Positions 7,721 to 15,521 of a DNA stretch of 64,000 bases are shown in pieces. The position numbers and the translations under genes are program-made. Every line of letters begins with the position of its first letter. Position 1 is the first letter of the stretch. The stretch is from the NCBI GenBank assembly GCA_949878745.1, contig CATLBH010000003.1, forward strand, positions 49,958 through 113,957, given 5' to 3'. Below the pieces are notes generated by a model that saw only the letters and a program-made list of their open reading frames with translations, had not been told where the DNA came from and did no database searches. This DNA is from an uncultured Ruminiclostridium sp. Its GTDB lineage: Bacteria > Bacillota > Clostridia > Oscillospirales > Ruminococcaceae.

Positions 7721-8263
7721 TGTAAAAAAATCCGCAAGCCCTATAATATCATCAACCGCCGATTTATCCTCCGAAGCGGGAATAATATCGGTATTTTGAC
7801 TGACAACAGGCGGGAAAAATGTATTTGTCCCCATTTGTCCCAATAAAATTCTTGCCGTTTTTTCGGCCGTTCCAAAGCTTCCGTCTCCCCCTCCGACTAA
7901 TATAACACCGCCTTTTTTCCACGTACCGATCGGTTCGATATTCAAATACCTGCGGGAACAATAAAAAGCCTGAAATCGGCTGCACACACTCAGCAGCGGC
8001 CCCGTAAGCTCCGAAAAATATACGGGAGAAGCTATTACTATATTGTCACAGTCTTTTATATATTCGTAAACGCCGCTCATATCATCATTTAAAGCGCAGG
8101 CGCCGTTTTTCCGACAATATCCGCAATCGACACACGGGGAAATATTGCTTTCAAAAGCGTTTATTATCCTGTATTCTCCCGCAAGATTTTCCGTCAGCAG
8201 CTTTATCAGAGCGGCCGTGTTCCCGTTTTTCCTCGGAGAACCGTTTAATATAAGGGTTTTCAT
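7700..8263 (-). CDS. flavodoxin-like NAD(P)H-dependent FMN reductase
   Basis: A 187-residue flavoprotein of the iron-sulfur-flavoprotein/NADPH-dependent FMN reductase group. It starts LILNGSPRKNGNTAAL, the phosphate-binding loop for FMN, and holds CVDCGYCRKNGAC at about 42-54, a Cys cluster typical of this subgroup. ASPVYFSEL near 80 and the GGGDGSF segment near 118 fit the fold. It would pass electrons from NAD(P)H to FMN, quinones or a ferredoxin-like partner. GGGAG precedes the ATG. The final residues TNPF and the stop come from the inserted repeat at 7621-7720, so the natural tail was probably replaced. Confidence 0.88.
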   Translation of the reverse strand: MKTLILNGSPRKNGNTAALIKLLTENLAGEYRIINAFESNISPCVDCGYCRKNGACALNDDMSGVYEYIKDCDNIVIASPVYFSELTGPLLSVCSRFQAFYCSRRYLNIEPIGTWKKGGVILVGGGDGSFGTAEKTARILLGQMGTNTFFPPVVSQNTDIIPASEDKSAVDDIIGLADFFTANTNPF

Positions 8264-8419
8264 TTATTTCTCCCGTTTGTCAATATTCTTTAATAAAAAT
8301 AAAGTGTATCAAATCATTCTTTTAATGTCAACCAAAATTATACATAAATTTTTAATTTCTTTTTATCAATGGTTAAAATCAACAAAAAAGAATATAATAA
8401 TTTGTACAAAAAACCGCCC

Positions 8420-8448
8420 TTGTCAAGAAAACGTTTTCTTGTTATAAT
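8420..8448 (+). promoter_or_regulatory. GH94 promoter with an 18-bp palindromic operator in the spacer
   Basis: TTGTCA (8420-8425), 17 bases, TATAAT (8443-8448). The spacer holds CAAGAAAACGTTTTCTTG (8424-8441), a perfect palindrome with central CG, the form of LacI-family operators. A bound repressor would block the polymerase directly, so sugar-controlled expression of the phosphorylase is likely. No LacI-type gene lies in the window. Confidence 0.75.
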
Positions 8449-8517
8449 GATAACAGTAAATATTTGTTAATACGCTTTAAGCCGTGAGGTATTAAGGCAG
8501 TGAAAGGAAAAAACAAT

Positions 8518-10899
8518 ATGAATTACGGTCATTTCGACGAAAAAAACAAGGAGTATGTCATTACCCGCCCTGACACTCCTTCGGCATGGGCAAACTATCT
8601 GGGTTCCCCCGAATATGGCGCCATTATCTCCAATAACGCGGGAGGTTACAGCTTCGTAAAGTCGGGAGCCAACGGACGCGTTATCCGTTACCGCTTCAAC
8701 AGCGTGCCCAACGACCAGCCCGGCAGATACGTGTATATCAAGGACAATGAGGACGGCGATTTTTGGTCGGCTTCTTGGGCTCCCGTGTGCAAGCCCTTAG
8801 ACAGCTTCAAGAGCGAGTGCCGCCACGGCACCGCTTACTCCGTTATCACCTCGGAATACAAAAGCATCAAATCCGAAGTGACCTACTATGTTCCCAAAGA
8901 CGCTACCTATGAGGTATGGGCGGCGAAAATCACCAATAACGACACCAAGCCCCGCAAGCTGTCCGTAACAGGCTACTGCGAATTTGTAAACGATAACAAC
9001 TATGAACAGGATCAGGTAAATCTCCAGTACACCCTGTTCATTACCCGCACCTATTTTAAAGACAACTTCATTCTCCAGAAGCAGAACGAGGTGTTCAAAA
9101 ACCCCAACAACGAAAGATTCTTAGGCGCCGCCGGCGCGGAGGTTAACGCTTACTGCGGCGACCGCGACGCTTTTGTGGGAGCTTACAGAAGCTACGCTAA
9201 CCCCAAGGGAATCGAAGAGGGCTTAAAGGGCGACCTGAACTATAACACCAACTCCTGCGGCGCGCTTCAAAGCGATATCGTGTTACAGCCCGGCGAAACC
9301 AAGGAAATAACCTATCTTATGGGACAAAGACCCGAAAATATCGCCAAGGAAATAATCGCAAAGTATCAGGAAAAGGGTGTTGTGGAAAAGGAGCTTAAGG
9401 AGCTTAAGAGCTTCTGGCACAGCAAGCTTAACAATTTACAGGTACACACTCCCGACGATAACTTCAACAATATGGTAAATGTGTGGAACGCCTATAACTG
9501 CTTTATCACCTTTATCTGGTCAAGAGCCGCTTCCTTCCAGTACTGCGGTCTCCGCAACGGCTTCGGCTACCGCGACACCGTACAGGATATCCAGGGCGTT
9601 ATTCATCTTGCTCCCGAAATGGCATACGAGCAGATTAAGTTTATGCTTTCCGCTCAGGTAACCAACGGCGCGGGACTTCCTCTTGTAAAGTATACCCATA
9701 ACGCCGGCAAGGAAAACACTCCCGACGATCCCGCCTACGTAAAGGAGACCGGTCACCCCTCCTACCGCGCGGACGACGCTCTCTGGCTGTTCCCCACCGT
9801 TTACAAGTATATCTCCGAAAGCGGAAACAGCGCGTTCCTTGACGAAGAAATTTTCTATGCCAACGACGGCGAAAAGGGTACGGTTTACGACCACTTAAAG
9901 AGAGCCATCGAGTTCTCCATGAACAATCTGGGAAGCCACGGAATGCCCGCCGGTCTCCACGCCGACTGGAACGACTGTCTTAGACTGGGCAAAAAGGGCG
10001 AATCCACATTTGTCGCCTTCCAGCTTGTCTACGCTATAAAGATCCTTCGCGGCTACGCCGAAGAAAAGAACGATACGGAATATATCAAGTATCTCGACGA
10101 AATCAAAGCGAAGCTTGACGCGATACTCGCCGACTGCTGGAACGAAGACCGTTGGATCAGAGGATATAAGGAGGACGGAACCGTTATCGGTCAGCGCACC
10201 GATCCCGAAGCCTCCATGTGGCTCAACCCCCAGTCCTGGTCGGTTATATCCGGATTTTCTACACACGAACAGGGCGTAAAAGCCATGGACAGCGTTGAAA
10301 GAGAGCTCAATACTCCTTACGGAGCGATGGTTATGTACCCGCCTTATGTTGAACACGGCTTCGACGGAGCACTTATGCAGTGCTTCAACAGATGCACCAA
10401 GGAAAACGCGGGCATATTCTCTCAGCCTCAGGGTTGGCTGATACTGGCCGAAGCGAAGCTGGGAAGAGGCGATATGGCCTACAAGTACTGGACGGAAGCC
10501 GCCCCCGCCACCTACAATGACAAAATCGAAACCAGATGCCTTGAACCCTATGTATACGGACAGTTCGTTGAGGGCAAGGACAGTCCCTTTGCCGGCAGAG
10601 CGCATGTTCATTGGCTTACCGGAACCGCTTCCACCGTTATGGTAGGAACCACCGAGGGTATTTTGGGCTTAAATCCCACGACGGACGGAATCGTTATCGA
10701 TCCCTCCATTCCCTCTTCATGGAAAGAATACACAATGGAAAAGACATTCAGAGGAAAGAAACTGAATGTTACCGTTAAGAACCCCGACGGAAACCAGCAT
10801 GGTGTAAAGTCGGTTACCGTTAACGGCGAAAAGATTGACGGAATTCTTATTAAGGCGGAGATTCTTAAGGATAATAATGACGTCGTAATTGAAATGTAA
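8518..10899 (+). CDS. GH94 disaccharide phosphorylase (cellobiose phosphorylase-like)
   Basis: A 793-residue cytoplasmic enzyme that splits a beta-linked disaccharide with phosphate, giving a sugar 1-phosphate and saving one ATP. The start NYGHFDEKNKEYVITRP followed by WANYLG is characteristic of cellobiose and chitobiose phosphorylases. Catalytic GLHADWNDCL lies at about 479-488, and the phosphate-contact region GFGYRDTVQD is near 350. Length fits the family (about 800). The ATG at 8518 has AAAGGA 9 bases upstream; a GTG at 8500 overlaps that site. Cellobiose is the usual substrate, but similarity to diacetylchitobiose phosphorylases is also clear and a chitinase lies 4 kb away, so specificity is open. 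Confidence 0.88.
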   Translation: MNYGHFDEKNKEYVITRPDTPSAWANYLGSPEYGAIISNNAGGYSFVKSGANGRVIRYRFNSVPNDQPGRYVYIKDNEDGDFWSASWAPVCKPLDSFKSECRHGTAYSVITSEYKSIKSEVTYYVPKDATYEVWAAKITNNDTKPRKLSVTGYCEFVNDNNYEQDQVNLQYTLFITRTYFKDNFILQKQNEVFKNPNNERFLGAAGAEVNAYCGDRDAFVGAYRSYANPKGIEEGLKGDLNYNTNSCGALQSDIVLQPGETKEITYLMGQRPENIAKEIIAKYQEKGVVEKELKELKSFWHSKLNNLQVHTPDDNFNNMVNVWNAYNCFITFIWSRAASFQYCGLRNGFGYRDTVQDIQGVIHLAPEMAYEQIKFMLSAQVTNGAGLPLVKYTHNAGKENTPDDPAYVKETGHPSYRADDALWLFPTVYKYISESGNSAFLDEEIFYANDGEKGTVYDHLKRAIEFSMNNLGSHGMPAGLHADWNDCLRLGKKGESTFVAFQLVYAIKILRGYAEEKNDTEYIKYLDEIKAKLDAILADCWNEDRWIRGYKEDGTVIGQRTDPEASMWLNPQSWSVISGFSTHEQGVKAMDSVERELNTPYGAMVMYPPYVEHGFDGALMQCFNRCTKENAGIFSQPQGWLILAEAKLGRGDMAYKYWTEAAPATYNDKIETRCLEPYVYGQFVEGKDSPFAGRAHVHWLTGTASTVMVGTTEGILGLNPTTDGIVIDPSIPSSWKEYTMEKTFRGKKLNVTVKNPDGNQHGVKSVTVNGEKIDGILIKAEILKDNNDVVIEM

Positions 10900-10924
10900 T
10901 TGGGGTAAATAAAAACAAAAAGAC

Positions 10925-11350
10925 TAAAAAGCGGCGAAGCCGCGCAATGTCCTTTTCGCTTCCTTTTCGGACACCGAAAAGGAAGTAGGGTGTGGGACAA
11001 AGTCCCACTGCTGCTATTTAAGAGTAAAAAAACAAGCTGATAATTTGTCGCGTAAAAACAAACGTTAGAAGCCGCGAAGCAGGGCTTCGGAGTTAAAAAC
11101 AAGCTTATGGCACAAAACCCGCCAAATCTCGTTTTGAAACGGATTTGGCGGGTTTTTACCGTCAGTTTTTTATTTTATCCCGAAGCGGCGGCTTCGCCCG
11201 CTTCTAACGTTTGTGTTTACGCGACAAACTTACAATCTTGTTTTTCACTCTCAAATAGCGGCAGTGGGGCTTTGCCCCACACCCCACTTCCTTTTCGGTG
11301 TCCGAAAAGGAAGCGAAAAGAACATCGCGCGGCTTCGCCGCTCTTTTATT
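10925..11350. repeat. two ~175-bp inverted copies flanking a terminator
   Basis: The stretch 10925-11095 is repeated inverted at 11172-11350 with mostly matching sequence. Each arm contains small hairpins (GCGGCGAAGCCGC; CCTTTTCGG-ACA-CCGAAAAGG; a GTGGGA-type stem). Where the arms differ the stems stay paired, for example GTGGGACAAAGTCCCAC versus GTGGGGCAAAGCCCCAC. No gene is present. It fills the whole gap between the GH94 gene and the convergent regulator gene. Confidence 0.8.
11115..11155. terminator. bidirectional terminator between convergent genes
   Basis: A perfect 15-bp stem (AAAACCCGCCAAATC and its complement) around a 13-base loop, with A runs on the left and T runs on the right, so it can end both the GH94 transcript and the convergent XRE gene transcript. 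It sits at the centre of the large inverted repeat. Confidence 0.9.
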
Positions 11351-11366
11351 TTTTACAGCTCCTTTT

Positions 11367-12410
11367 TTAAACCTTTATACCGTTCTTTTCAATAAAATTA
11401 TTCAGCACATCATACAGGCTTTCGGGAGAATGTTTTGTGGAATCGCCGATACAGTTTCCGCACTCGGAAAGCCAGAACACGCCGTATCCCCTTCCCTCCC
11501 CTCTTTCCTCGTAATTCCGCGCGTATTTCGAAAGCTTTTTCAATTCCTCCCCAAGCTTTTCCTTTTCCCCGCTTTTCAAATAAATTTTCGCTCTTATTAA
11601 AGCCAGATTAAAAAGTCTCTCATTCAGCCAATCGGGATTTTCACCCGCTAAAAGAAGAATCAGCTTTTCTCTTACCGAAGAAAGCTCCAGAAGCTGACCG
11701 TCGGTATAATTTTCACAGGATTTTATCCTTCCCATGGTTATAATCACCGCGTCTGTCAGCATAAGAAGATTGTTTTGATACTCCTTAAGGGCCTCTCTGC
11801 GCTCAACCGTTTTCGGGTGTACCATTTCACGGCTGCACCAGAAGCTCGGCAATGTGTCGGCAATCTCTTCGGCTCTTTCTTTTTCGCCCATTTCCACATA
11901 ATTTAACGCCAAGGTCTGCTTACATTGACCTATAAATAACTGATCGCCGCCACAGTATTTCAGCGCCCTTTTGCACAGCTCCGCCGCTTCCGACGCCATG
12001 GCGCTTGTTTCCTCGGCGGAAAATTTCTCGCCGCTCTGATGATAAAGAGAAAACAGCGAACAGGCGAGGCGGTGCAAAATTACATGACCGGAAGGAAATT
12101 CCTTTGCTTTTTCCCGAAGAAACCGTACCGATTCCTTTGTTTTACCTTCGCTTCTCAACTTTTGGTCCGTTTCCACCGCCTTGTCTATTTCCTTTTGCTT
12201 GTGAACGGTGTCAACTCCCAAAAGATAGTCCGTCGTAACGTCAAAATAATTGGCTATAACCGGCAAAAGGGAGATATCGGGAAAAGCGGCTTCGTTTTCC
12301 CACCGGCTCACCGCCTGCGGCGACACCTCCAAGGCTTCCGCAAGCTGTTCCTGGGTTATATTGTTTTTGTTTCTCAATTCCCGTAAATTTTGTCCCAAAG
12401 TTATTTTCAT
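11367..12410 (-). CDS. XRE-family transcriptional regulator
   Basis: A 347-residue protein. Residues 1-65 are a Cro/C1-type helix-turn-helix (ITQEQLAEALEVSPQAVSRWE), followed by a long helical C-terminal part that resembles tetratrico/helical-repeat sensor regions of Clostridial regulators. The ligand or peptide it senses is unknown. ATG at 12408-12410 has AAAGGA about 10 bases upstream; an in-frame start 14 codons earlier has none. It is stand-alone; target genes are unknown. A similar architecture occurs in the gene at 27440. Confidence 0.88.
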   Translation of the reverse strand: MKITLGQNLRELRNKNNITQEQLAEALEVSPQAVSRWENEAAFPDISLLPVIANYFDVTTDYLLGVDTVHKQKEIDKAVETDQKLRSEGKTKESVRFLREKAKEFPSGHVILHRLACSLFSLYHQSGEKFSAEETSAMASEAAELCKRALKYCGGDQLFIGQCKQTLALNYVEMGEKERAEEIADTLPSFWCSREMVHPKTVERREALKEYQNNLLMLTDAVIITMGRIKSCENYTDGQLLELSSVREKLILLLAGENPDWLNERLFNLALIRAKIYLKSGEKEKLGEELKKLSKYARNYEERGEGRGYGVFWLSECGNCIGDSTKHSPESLYDVLNNFIEKNGIKV

Positions 12411-12607
12411 TTTTAAGCGATCCTTTCTAAGCGGTGTTTGTGCCAAAAACACAAGCTCTTGTAAAGATTGTCGGTATTTCGGAAGCTTCCTTTAATATAA
12501 TAACAAAAAAACGGAAAATTTTAAACCCCTTATTTGTTGAGAGAATGTTAACCAAAGAGAGAATTTCAAAAAAATTTAAAAAAAATCGCAAAATCCTTGA
12601 AAAACAG

Positions 12608-13834
12608 TCAGCGCAGTTTACCGAATACCTTTTTCGACCCCAGCGCTACCGCCATTGAAGCTACGGAAGAACCGATCATTACTATATAAGCCCTTTCGGC
12701 CGACAAATCAAACATTACGCCGTAAAATGCCTGTCCCAACGGCTGTGAACAGGTGGACACCGATATTATTACAGCCATTATTTTTCCCAACAAATGAGGC
12801 GGGGTTCTGCTTTGAACGGCCGTGAGTACGAATACGCCAAACATCGAAGAGGCGCACATTGCCGCGAAGCTTGCGGCGGTTATTATAAAATATCCTGCCC
12901 TTTCGGGCACCGGCTCAAAAAGCGCAGCCGCCATAATAAATGCCGTAACCGAGCATACCGCAAGCACGATCCACCCGTTTTTAAGCTTAAGCTTCCTGTC
13001 CGCCGAGCCGGCTATTATTCCGCCCGCCAGACCTCCCAAGCCCATTGCCGCTTCGGTTAACCCGAGAGCGACGTCGGACATTTTCAATATACTAACCACC
13101 GCCGCGGGAATCCCCACCACCATTGCTGCCGAAAAAATAAAATTAAAAAAGGCTATGACAATCAGCACCGACAGCAAATCGGGATTCTCTTTTTTCATAT
13201 ACAAAAAACATTCCCTCACGTCGGAAGCGGCCGTCCGTAAAACGCCCTTTTCCTCCGTCCTTTTTTCAAAAGGTATATGTATAAATATCTCCATAACCGC
13301 CGACAAAATAAAACAGGCTATGCTTATGAAAAGAACGGGAGATAAGCCGAAGGAGCCGAACAGCACGCCGCCGGCTATAGGCCCCAGCAGTCCCGAAAGC
13401 GTGCTCACGGTATTTATAACGGCGTTGCCCTTCATAAGAGTTTCTTTTTCCGTGAGCAAAGGAACGCTGGCCTGTACCGAAGGCTGGTACGCTCCCGATA
13501 TGCCGTACAGCGCCATTAGCGTTAAAATCATCAGCGGCACAACCGGCGCCTTCCCAAGCGCCAGATAAAAGAGCAAAACAACCGCCGCCGTGACAAAATC
13601 CAGAATCACCATTATATTCCGCTTGTTTTTTCTGTCCGCTATAACTCCCCCAAGAAGCGAGAAAACAATCATCGGAATAAACGAACAAGCCGTAACTATC
13701 CCGAACAACGACGCGGAATCCGTTTCCCTCAGAAGATAAAGCGGAAGAGCAAATCTCAGTATCGCGTTTCCGAATAGAGATATTATCTGCCCTATTGCCA
13801 CCATTATAAAGTCTCGCTTAAATAACATTTTCAT
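12608..13834 (-). CDS. major facilitator superfamily transporter
   Basis: A 408-residue membrane protein with about 12 hydrophobic segments. The loop between helices 2 and 3 reads GGVIADRKNKRN, the MFS motif-A signature, and the first helix region resembles macrolide/multidrug exporters of the MFS_3 (enterobactin-exporter-like) group. GGAGG lies 7 bases before the ATG. It is directly downstream of a TetR-family gene, with a TetR-like operator between its -35 and -10, so it is probably a regulated drug or metabolite exporter. Confidence 0.88.
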   Translation of the reverse strand: MKMLFKRDFIMVAIGQIISLFGNAILRFALPLYLLRETDSASLFGIVTACSFIPMIVFSLLGGVIADRKNKRNIMVILDFVTAAVVLLFYLALGKAPVVPLMILTLMALYGISGAYQPSVQASVPLLTEKETLMKGNAVINTVSTLSGLLGPIAGGVLFGSFGLSPVLFISIACFILSAVMEIFIHIPFEKRTEEKGVLRTAASDVRECFLYMKKENPDLLSVLIVIAFFNFIFSAAMVVGIPAAVVSILKMSDVALGLTEAAMGLGGLAGGIIAGSADRKLKLKNGWIVLAVCSVTAFIMAAALFEPVPERAGYFIITAASFAAMCASSMFGVFVLTAVQSRTPPHLLGKIMAVIISVSTCSQPLGQAFYGVMFDLSAERAYIVMIGSSVASMAVALGSKKVFGKLR

Positions 13835-13868
13835 AAATTACCTCCGTTCTTTTAACAATAAATTTATA

Positions 13869-13897
13869 ATACCAACCGTCGGTATGTATTTTGTCAA
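13869..13897 (-). promoter_or_regulatory. MFS gene promoter with TetR-type operator
   Basis: Minus strand TTGACA (13892-13897) is followed by TACATACCGACGGTTGGTAT; the site shares ACATACC-N2-CGGT with the perfect operator before the TetR gene at 14617. It covers the spacer and -10 region, so binding would shut the transporter gene. Confidence 0.6.
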
Positions 13898-13943
13898 AAT
13901 TTAACTGCCCTTTTACAGGGCAGGAAAAATTTTTACAGTATTA

Positions 13944-14597
13944 CTATTTGTTCCTTCGATAAATTTCGGTAAGCTCTTTTAATCTTCCGTAAACGCTCTC
14001 GTCTAAAATATCCAGCCCGAAGCTGCGCAGCATTTTGTCAAATACTTTGCATTTTCTGTAAATTCCCTCGGGATCGTCGTCAAATATCATCGGGTCAAGC
14101 CAAAGATTGCCCACAAGCATAATAAGCTCGGCGATTTCCTTCGGGTACTCGGTAATTATCGACCCGTCCTTTATCCCCTGTTCGATAATCGGGAGCACAT
14201 AATGCGGCGCGACATAATCCACGGTGTCTCGTATGACGGAAAAAACAAGTCTCGGGCTTGCGCCGATATTAGGCGCGGCGGCAAAGACCTTATCATGAAC
14301 CGAACGGTTCACCGATTCAGTGAGAAGCAGCTTAAGCTTTTCTTTTCCCGTAAGGTCGGAACGATCCTGTATTTCAAGCAGCGCTTTGTTTGACGCCTCG
14401 GACAACTTGGTCATAACCGCGTCAAGTATATCCTCCTTGGATTTGAAGTGATGATATATGGCGCCTTTGCTTAAACCGCCCAGATTGTCGATTATATCCT
14501 GTATTGACGTTCGCTCGTAGCCTTTTTCCTTAAACAGCCGCTGAGCCGTTTCGAGAATAAGGTTTACCGTTTCCTCCGGATATTTGTTCCTCGCCAT
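13944..14597 (-). CDS. TetR/AcrR family transcriptional repressor
   Basis: A 217-residue protein with a standard TetR N-terminal domain: ILETAQRLFKEKGYERTSIQDI (about 12-33) and the recognition region LGGLSKGAIYHHFKSKEDIL (about 40-58). The C-terminal ligand domain is divergent as usual. It lies just upstream of the MFS exporter on the same strand. The shared operator half-sites in front of both genes suggest autorepression and control of the exporter, with relief by a transported compound. Confidence 0.9.
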   Translation of the reverse strand: MARNKYPEETVNLILETAQRLFKEKGYERTSIQDIIDNLGGLSKGAIYHHFKSKEDILDAVMTKLSEASNKALLEIQDRSDLTGKEKLKLLLTESVNRSVHDKVFAAAPNIGASPRLVFSVIRDTVDYVAPHYVLPIIEQGIKDGSIITEYPKEIAELIMLVGNLWLDPMIFDDDPEGIYRKCKVFDKMLRSFGLDILDESVYGRLKELTEIYRRNK

Positions 14598-14616
14598 TTT
14601 ATCGCCACCTTCAATT

Positions 14617-14633
14617 ACATACCGGAGGTATGT
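14617..14633. promoter_or_regulatory. TetR-type operator in front of the repressor gene
   Basis: ACATACC-GGA-GGTATGT, a perfect 7-3-7 inverted repeat about 20 bases before the repressor start, overlapping a likely -10 (TATAAT-like ATAATATA on the minus strand). Half-site shared with the MFS promoter. Confidence 0.7.
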
Positions 14634-14673
14634 TTATATTATACACTAAAAAGACCAAGCTGTCAAGCGTCGG

Positions 14674-15426
14674 TTAAAATAAACTCTTTCCGAAAATAAG
14701 GCAAAGAATCGGATATATTATCGGCTGATGCAAAACATAAATCCAAATGGAATAACGCCCCGCCGCCGCCAAAAAACCGATACGGGTAGAGTAAAAAAAT
14801 TTCGGAGCGCGCTTTTCCTTAACATATACCCCGTAAAACGAACCAGCCAGAAAAAGAAACAGCCAGGGACACAGCGGAAAATAATCCAGAGAAACAAAGC
14901 TTTTATCCGTGAAGCCCAAAGGAAACAAAACACCCGTTGAATAAAGAAAATCAGGCATTTTAAATTTCAACAATTCCCCTGTCCCGCTGTATCCCGTCTT
15001 AAAATTAAAGGTAATAATAAACAGGAAAACGCACGCCGATATGCCGATAAAGGGCGGGATCCTTTTAAAAACTCCCTCAAATAACCCGTATATCATCATA
15101 CTTACGCCAAGGAAGTGGAGTATTCCGAAAACATCGGGCGAACCGGGAGTAACATACGCGGTAACGAAGGTAAATATCATTCCGATAAAAAAACACTGTA
15201 CCCCTCGCTTAAGATTGCTTCGGGAGTAATTGCAGACTATCCCGGAAATACAGATAAACGCTCCCGCGAAAATGTCTCTTATAACGTCAAACCAGCTTTC
15301 GAAAAAAACGGGAACGTCTACCCCGAACATAAATTTCAGATTGAACATCAGGTGATATACCACCATACATATGATGGCGAAGCCTCTCACCTCGTCAAGA
15401 AAGCCCACTCTGTTTTTTGTATCCAT
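14674..15426 (-). CDS. DUF1624 / heparan-alpha-glucosaminide N-acetyltransferase-like membrane protein
   Basis: A 250-residue polytopic membrane protein. The opening RVGFLDEVRGFAIICMVVYH is the hallmark of the acyltransferase-3/DUF1624 group (conserved R-G and H in the first helix), and a second conserved segment, WIYVLHQPIIYP, ends the protein. Family members move acetyl groups across the membrane onto glycans; in this organism the acceptor is unknown. GGAGG lies 15 bases from the ATG, a long spacing, so the start is somewhat uncertain. Confidence 0.8.
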   Translation of the reverse strand: MDTKNRVGFLDEVRGFAIICMVVYHLMFNLKFMFGVDVPVFFESWFDVIRDIFAGAFICISGIVCNYSRSNLKRGVQCFFIGMIFTFVTAYVTPGSPDVFGILHFLGVSMMIYGLFEGVFKRIPPFIGISACVFLFIITFNFKTGYSGTGELLKFKMPDFLYSTGVLFPLGFTDKSFVSLDYFPLCPWLFLFLAGSFYGVYVKEKRAPKFFYSTRIGFLAAAGRYSIWIYVLHQPIIYPILCLIFGKSLF

Positions 15427-15521
15427 TGTATTATGTCAATCCTCCGACGCCTTTTTCGTTGTTATACTATGTTCTCTATTCTATCACCTCTCATCTGAAA
15501 AAGCAAGTATCTGAAAAAATT

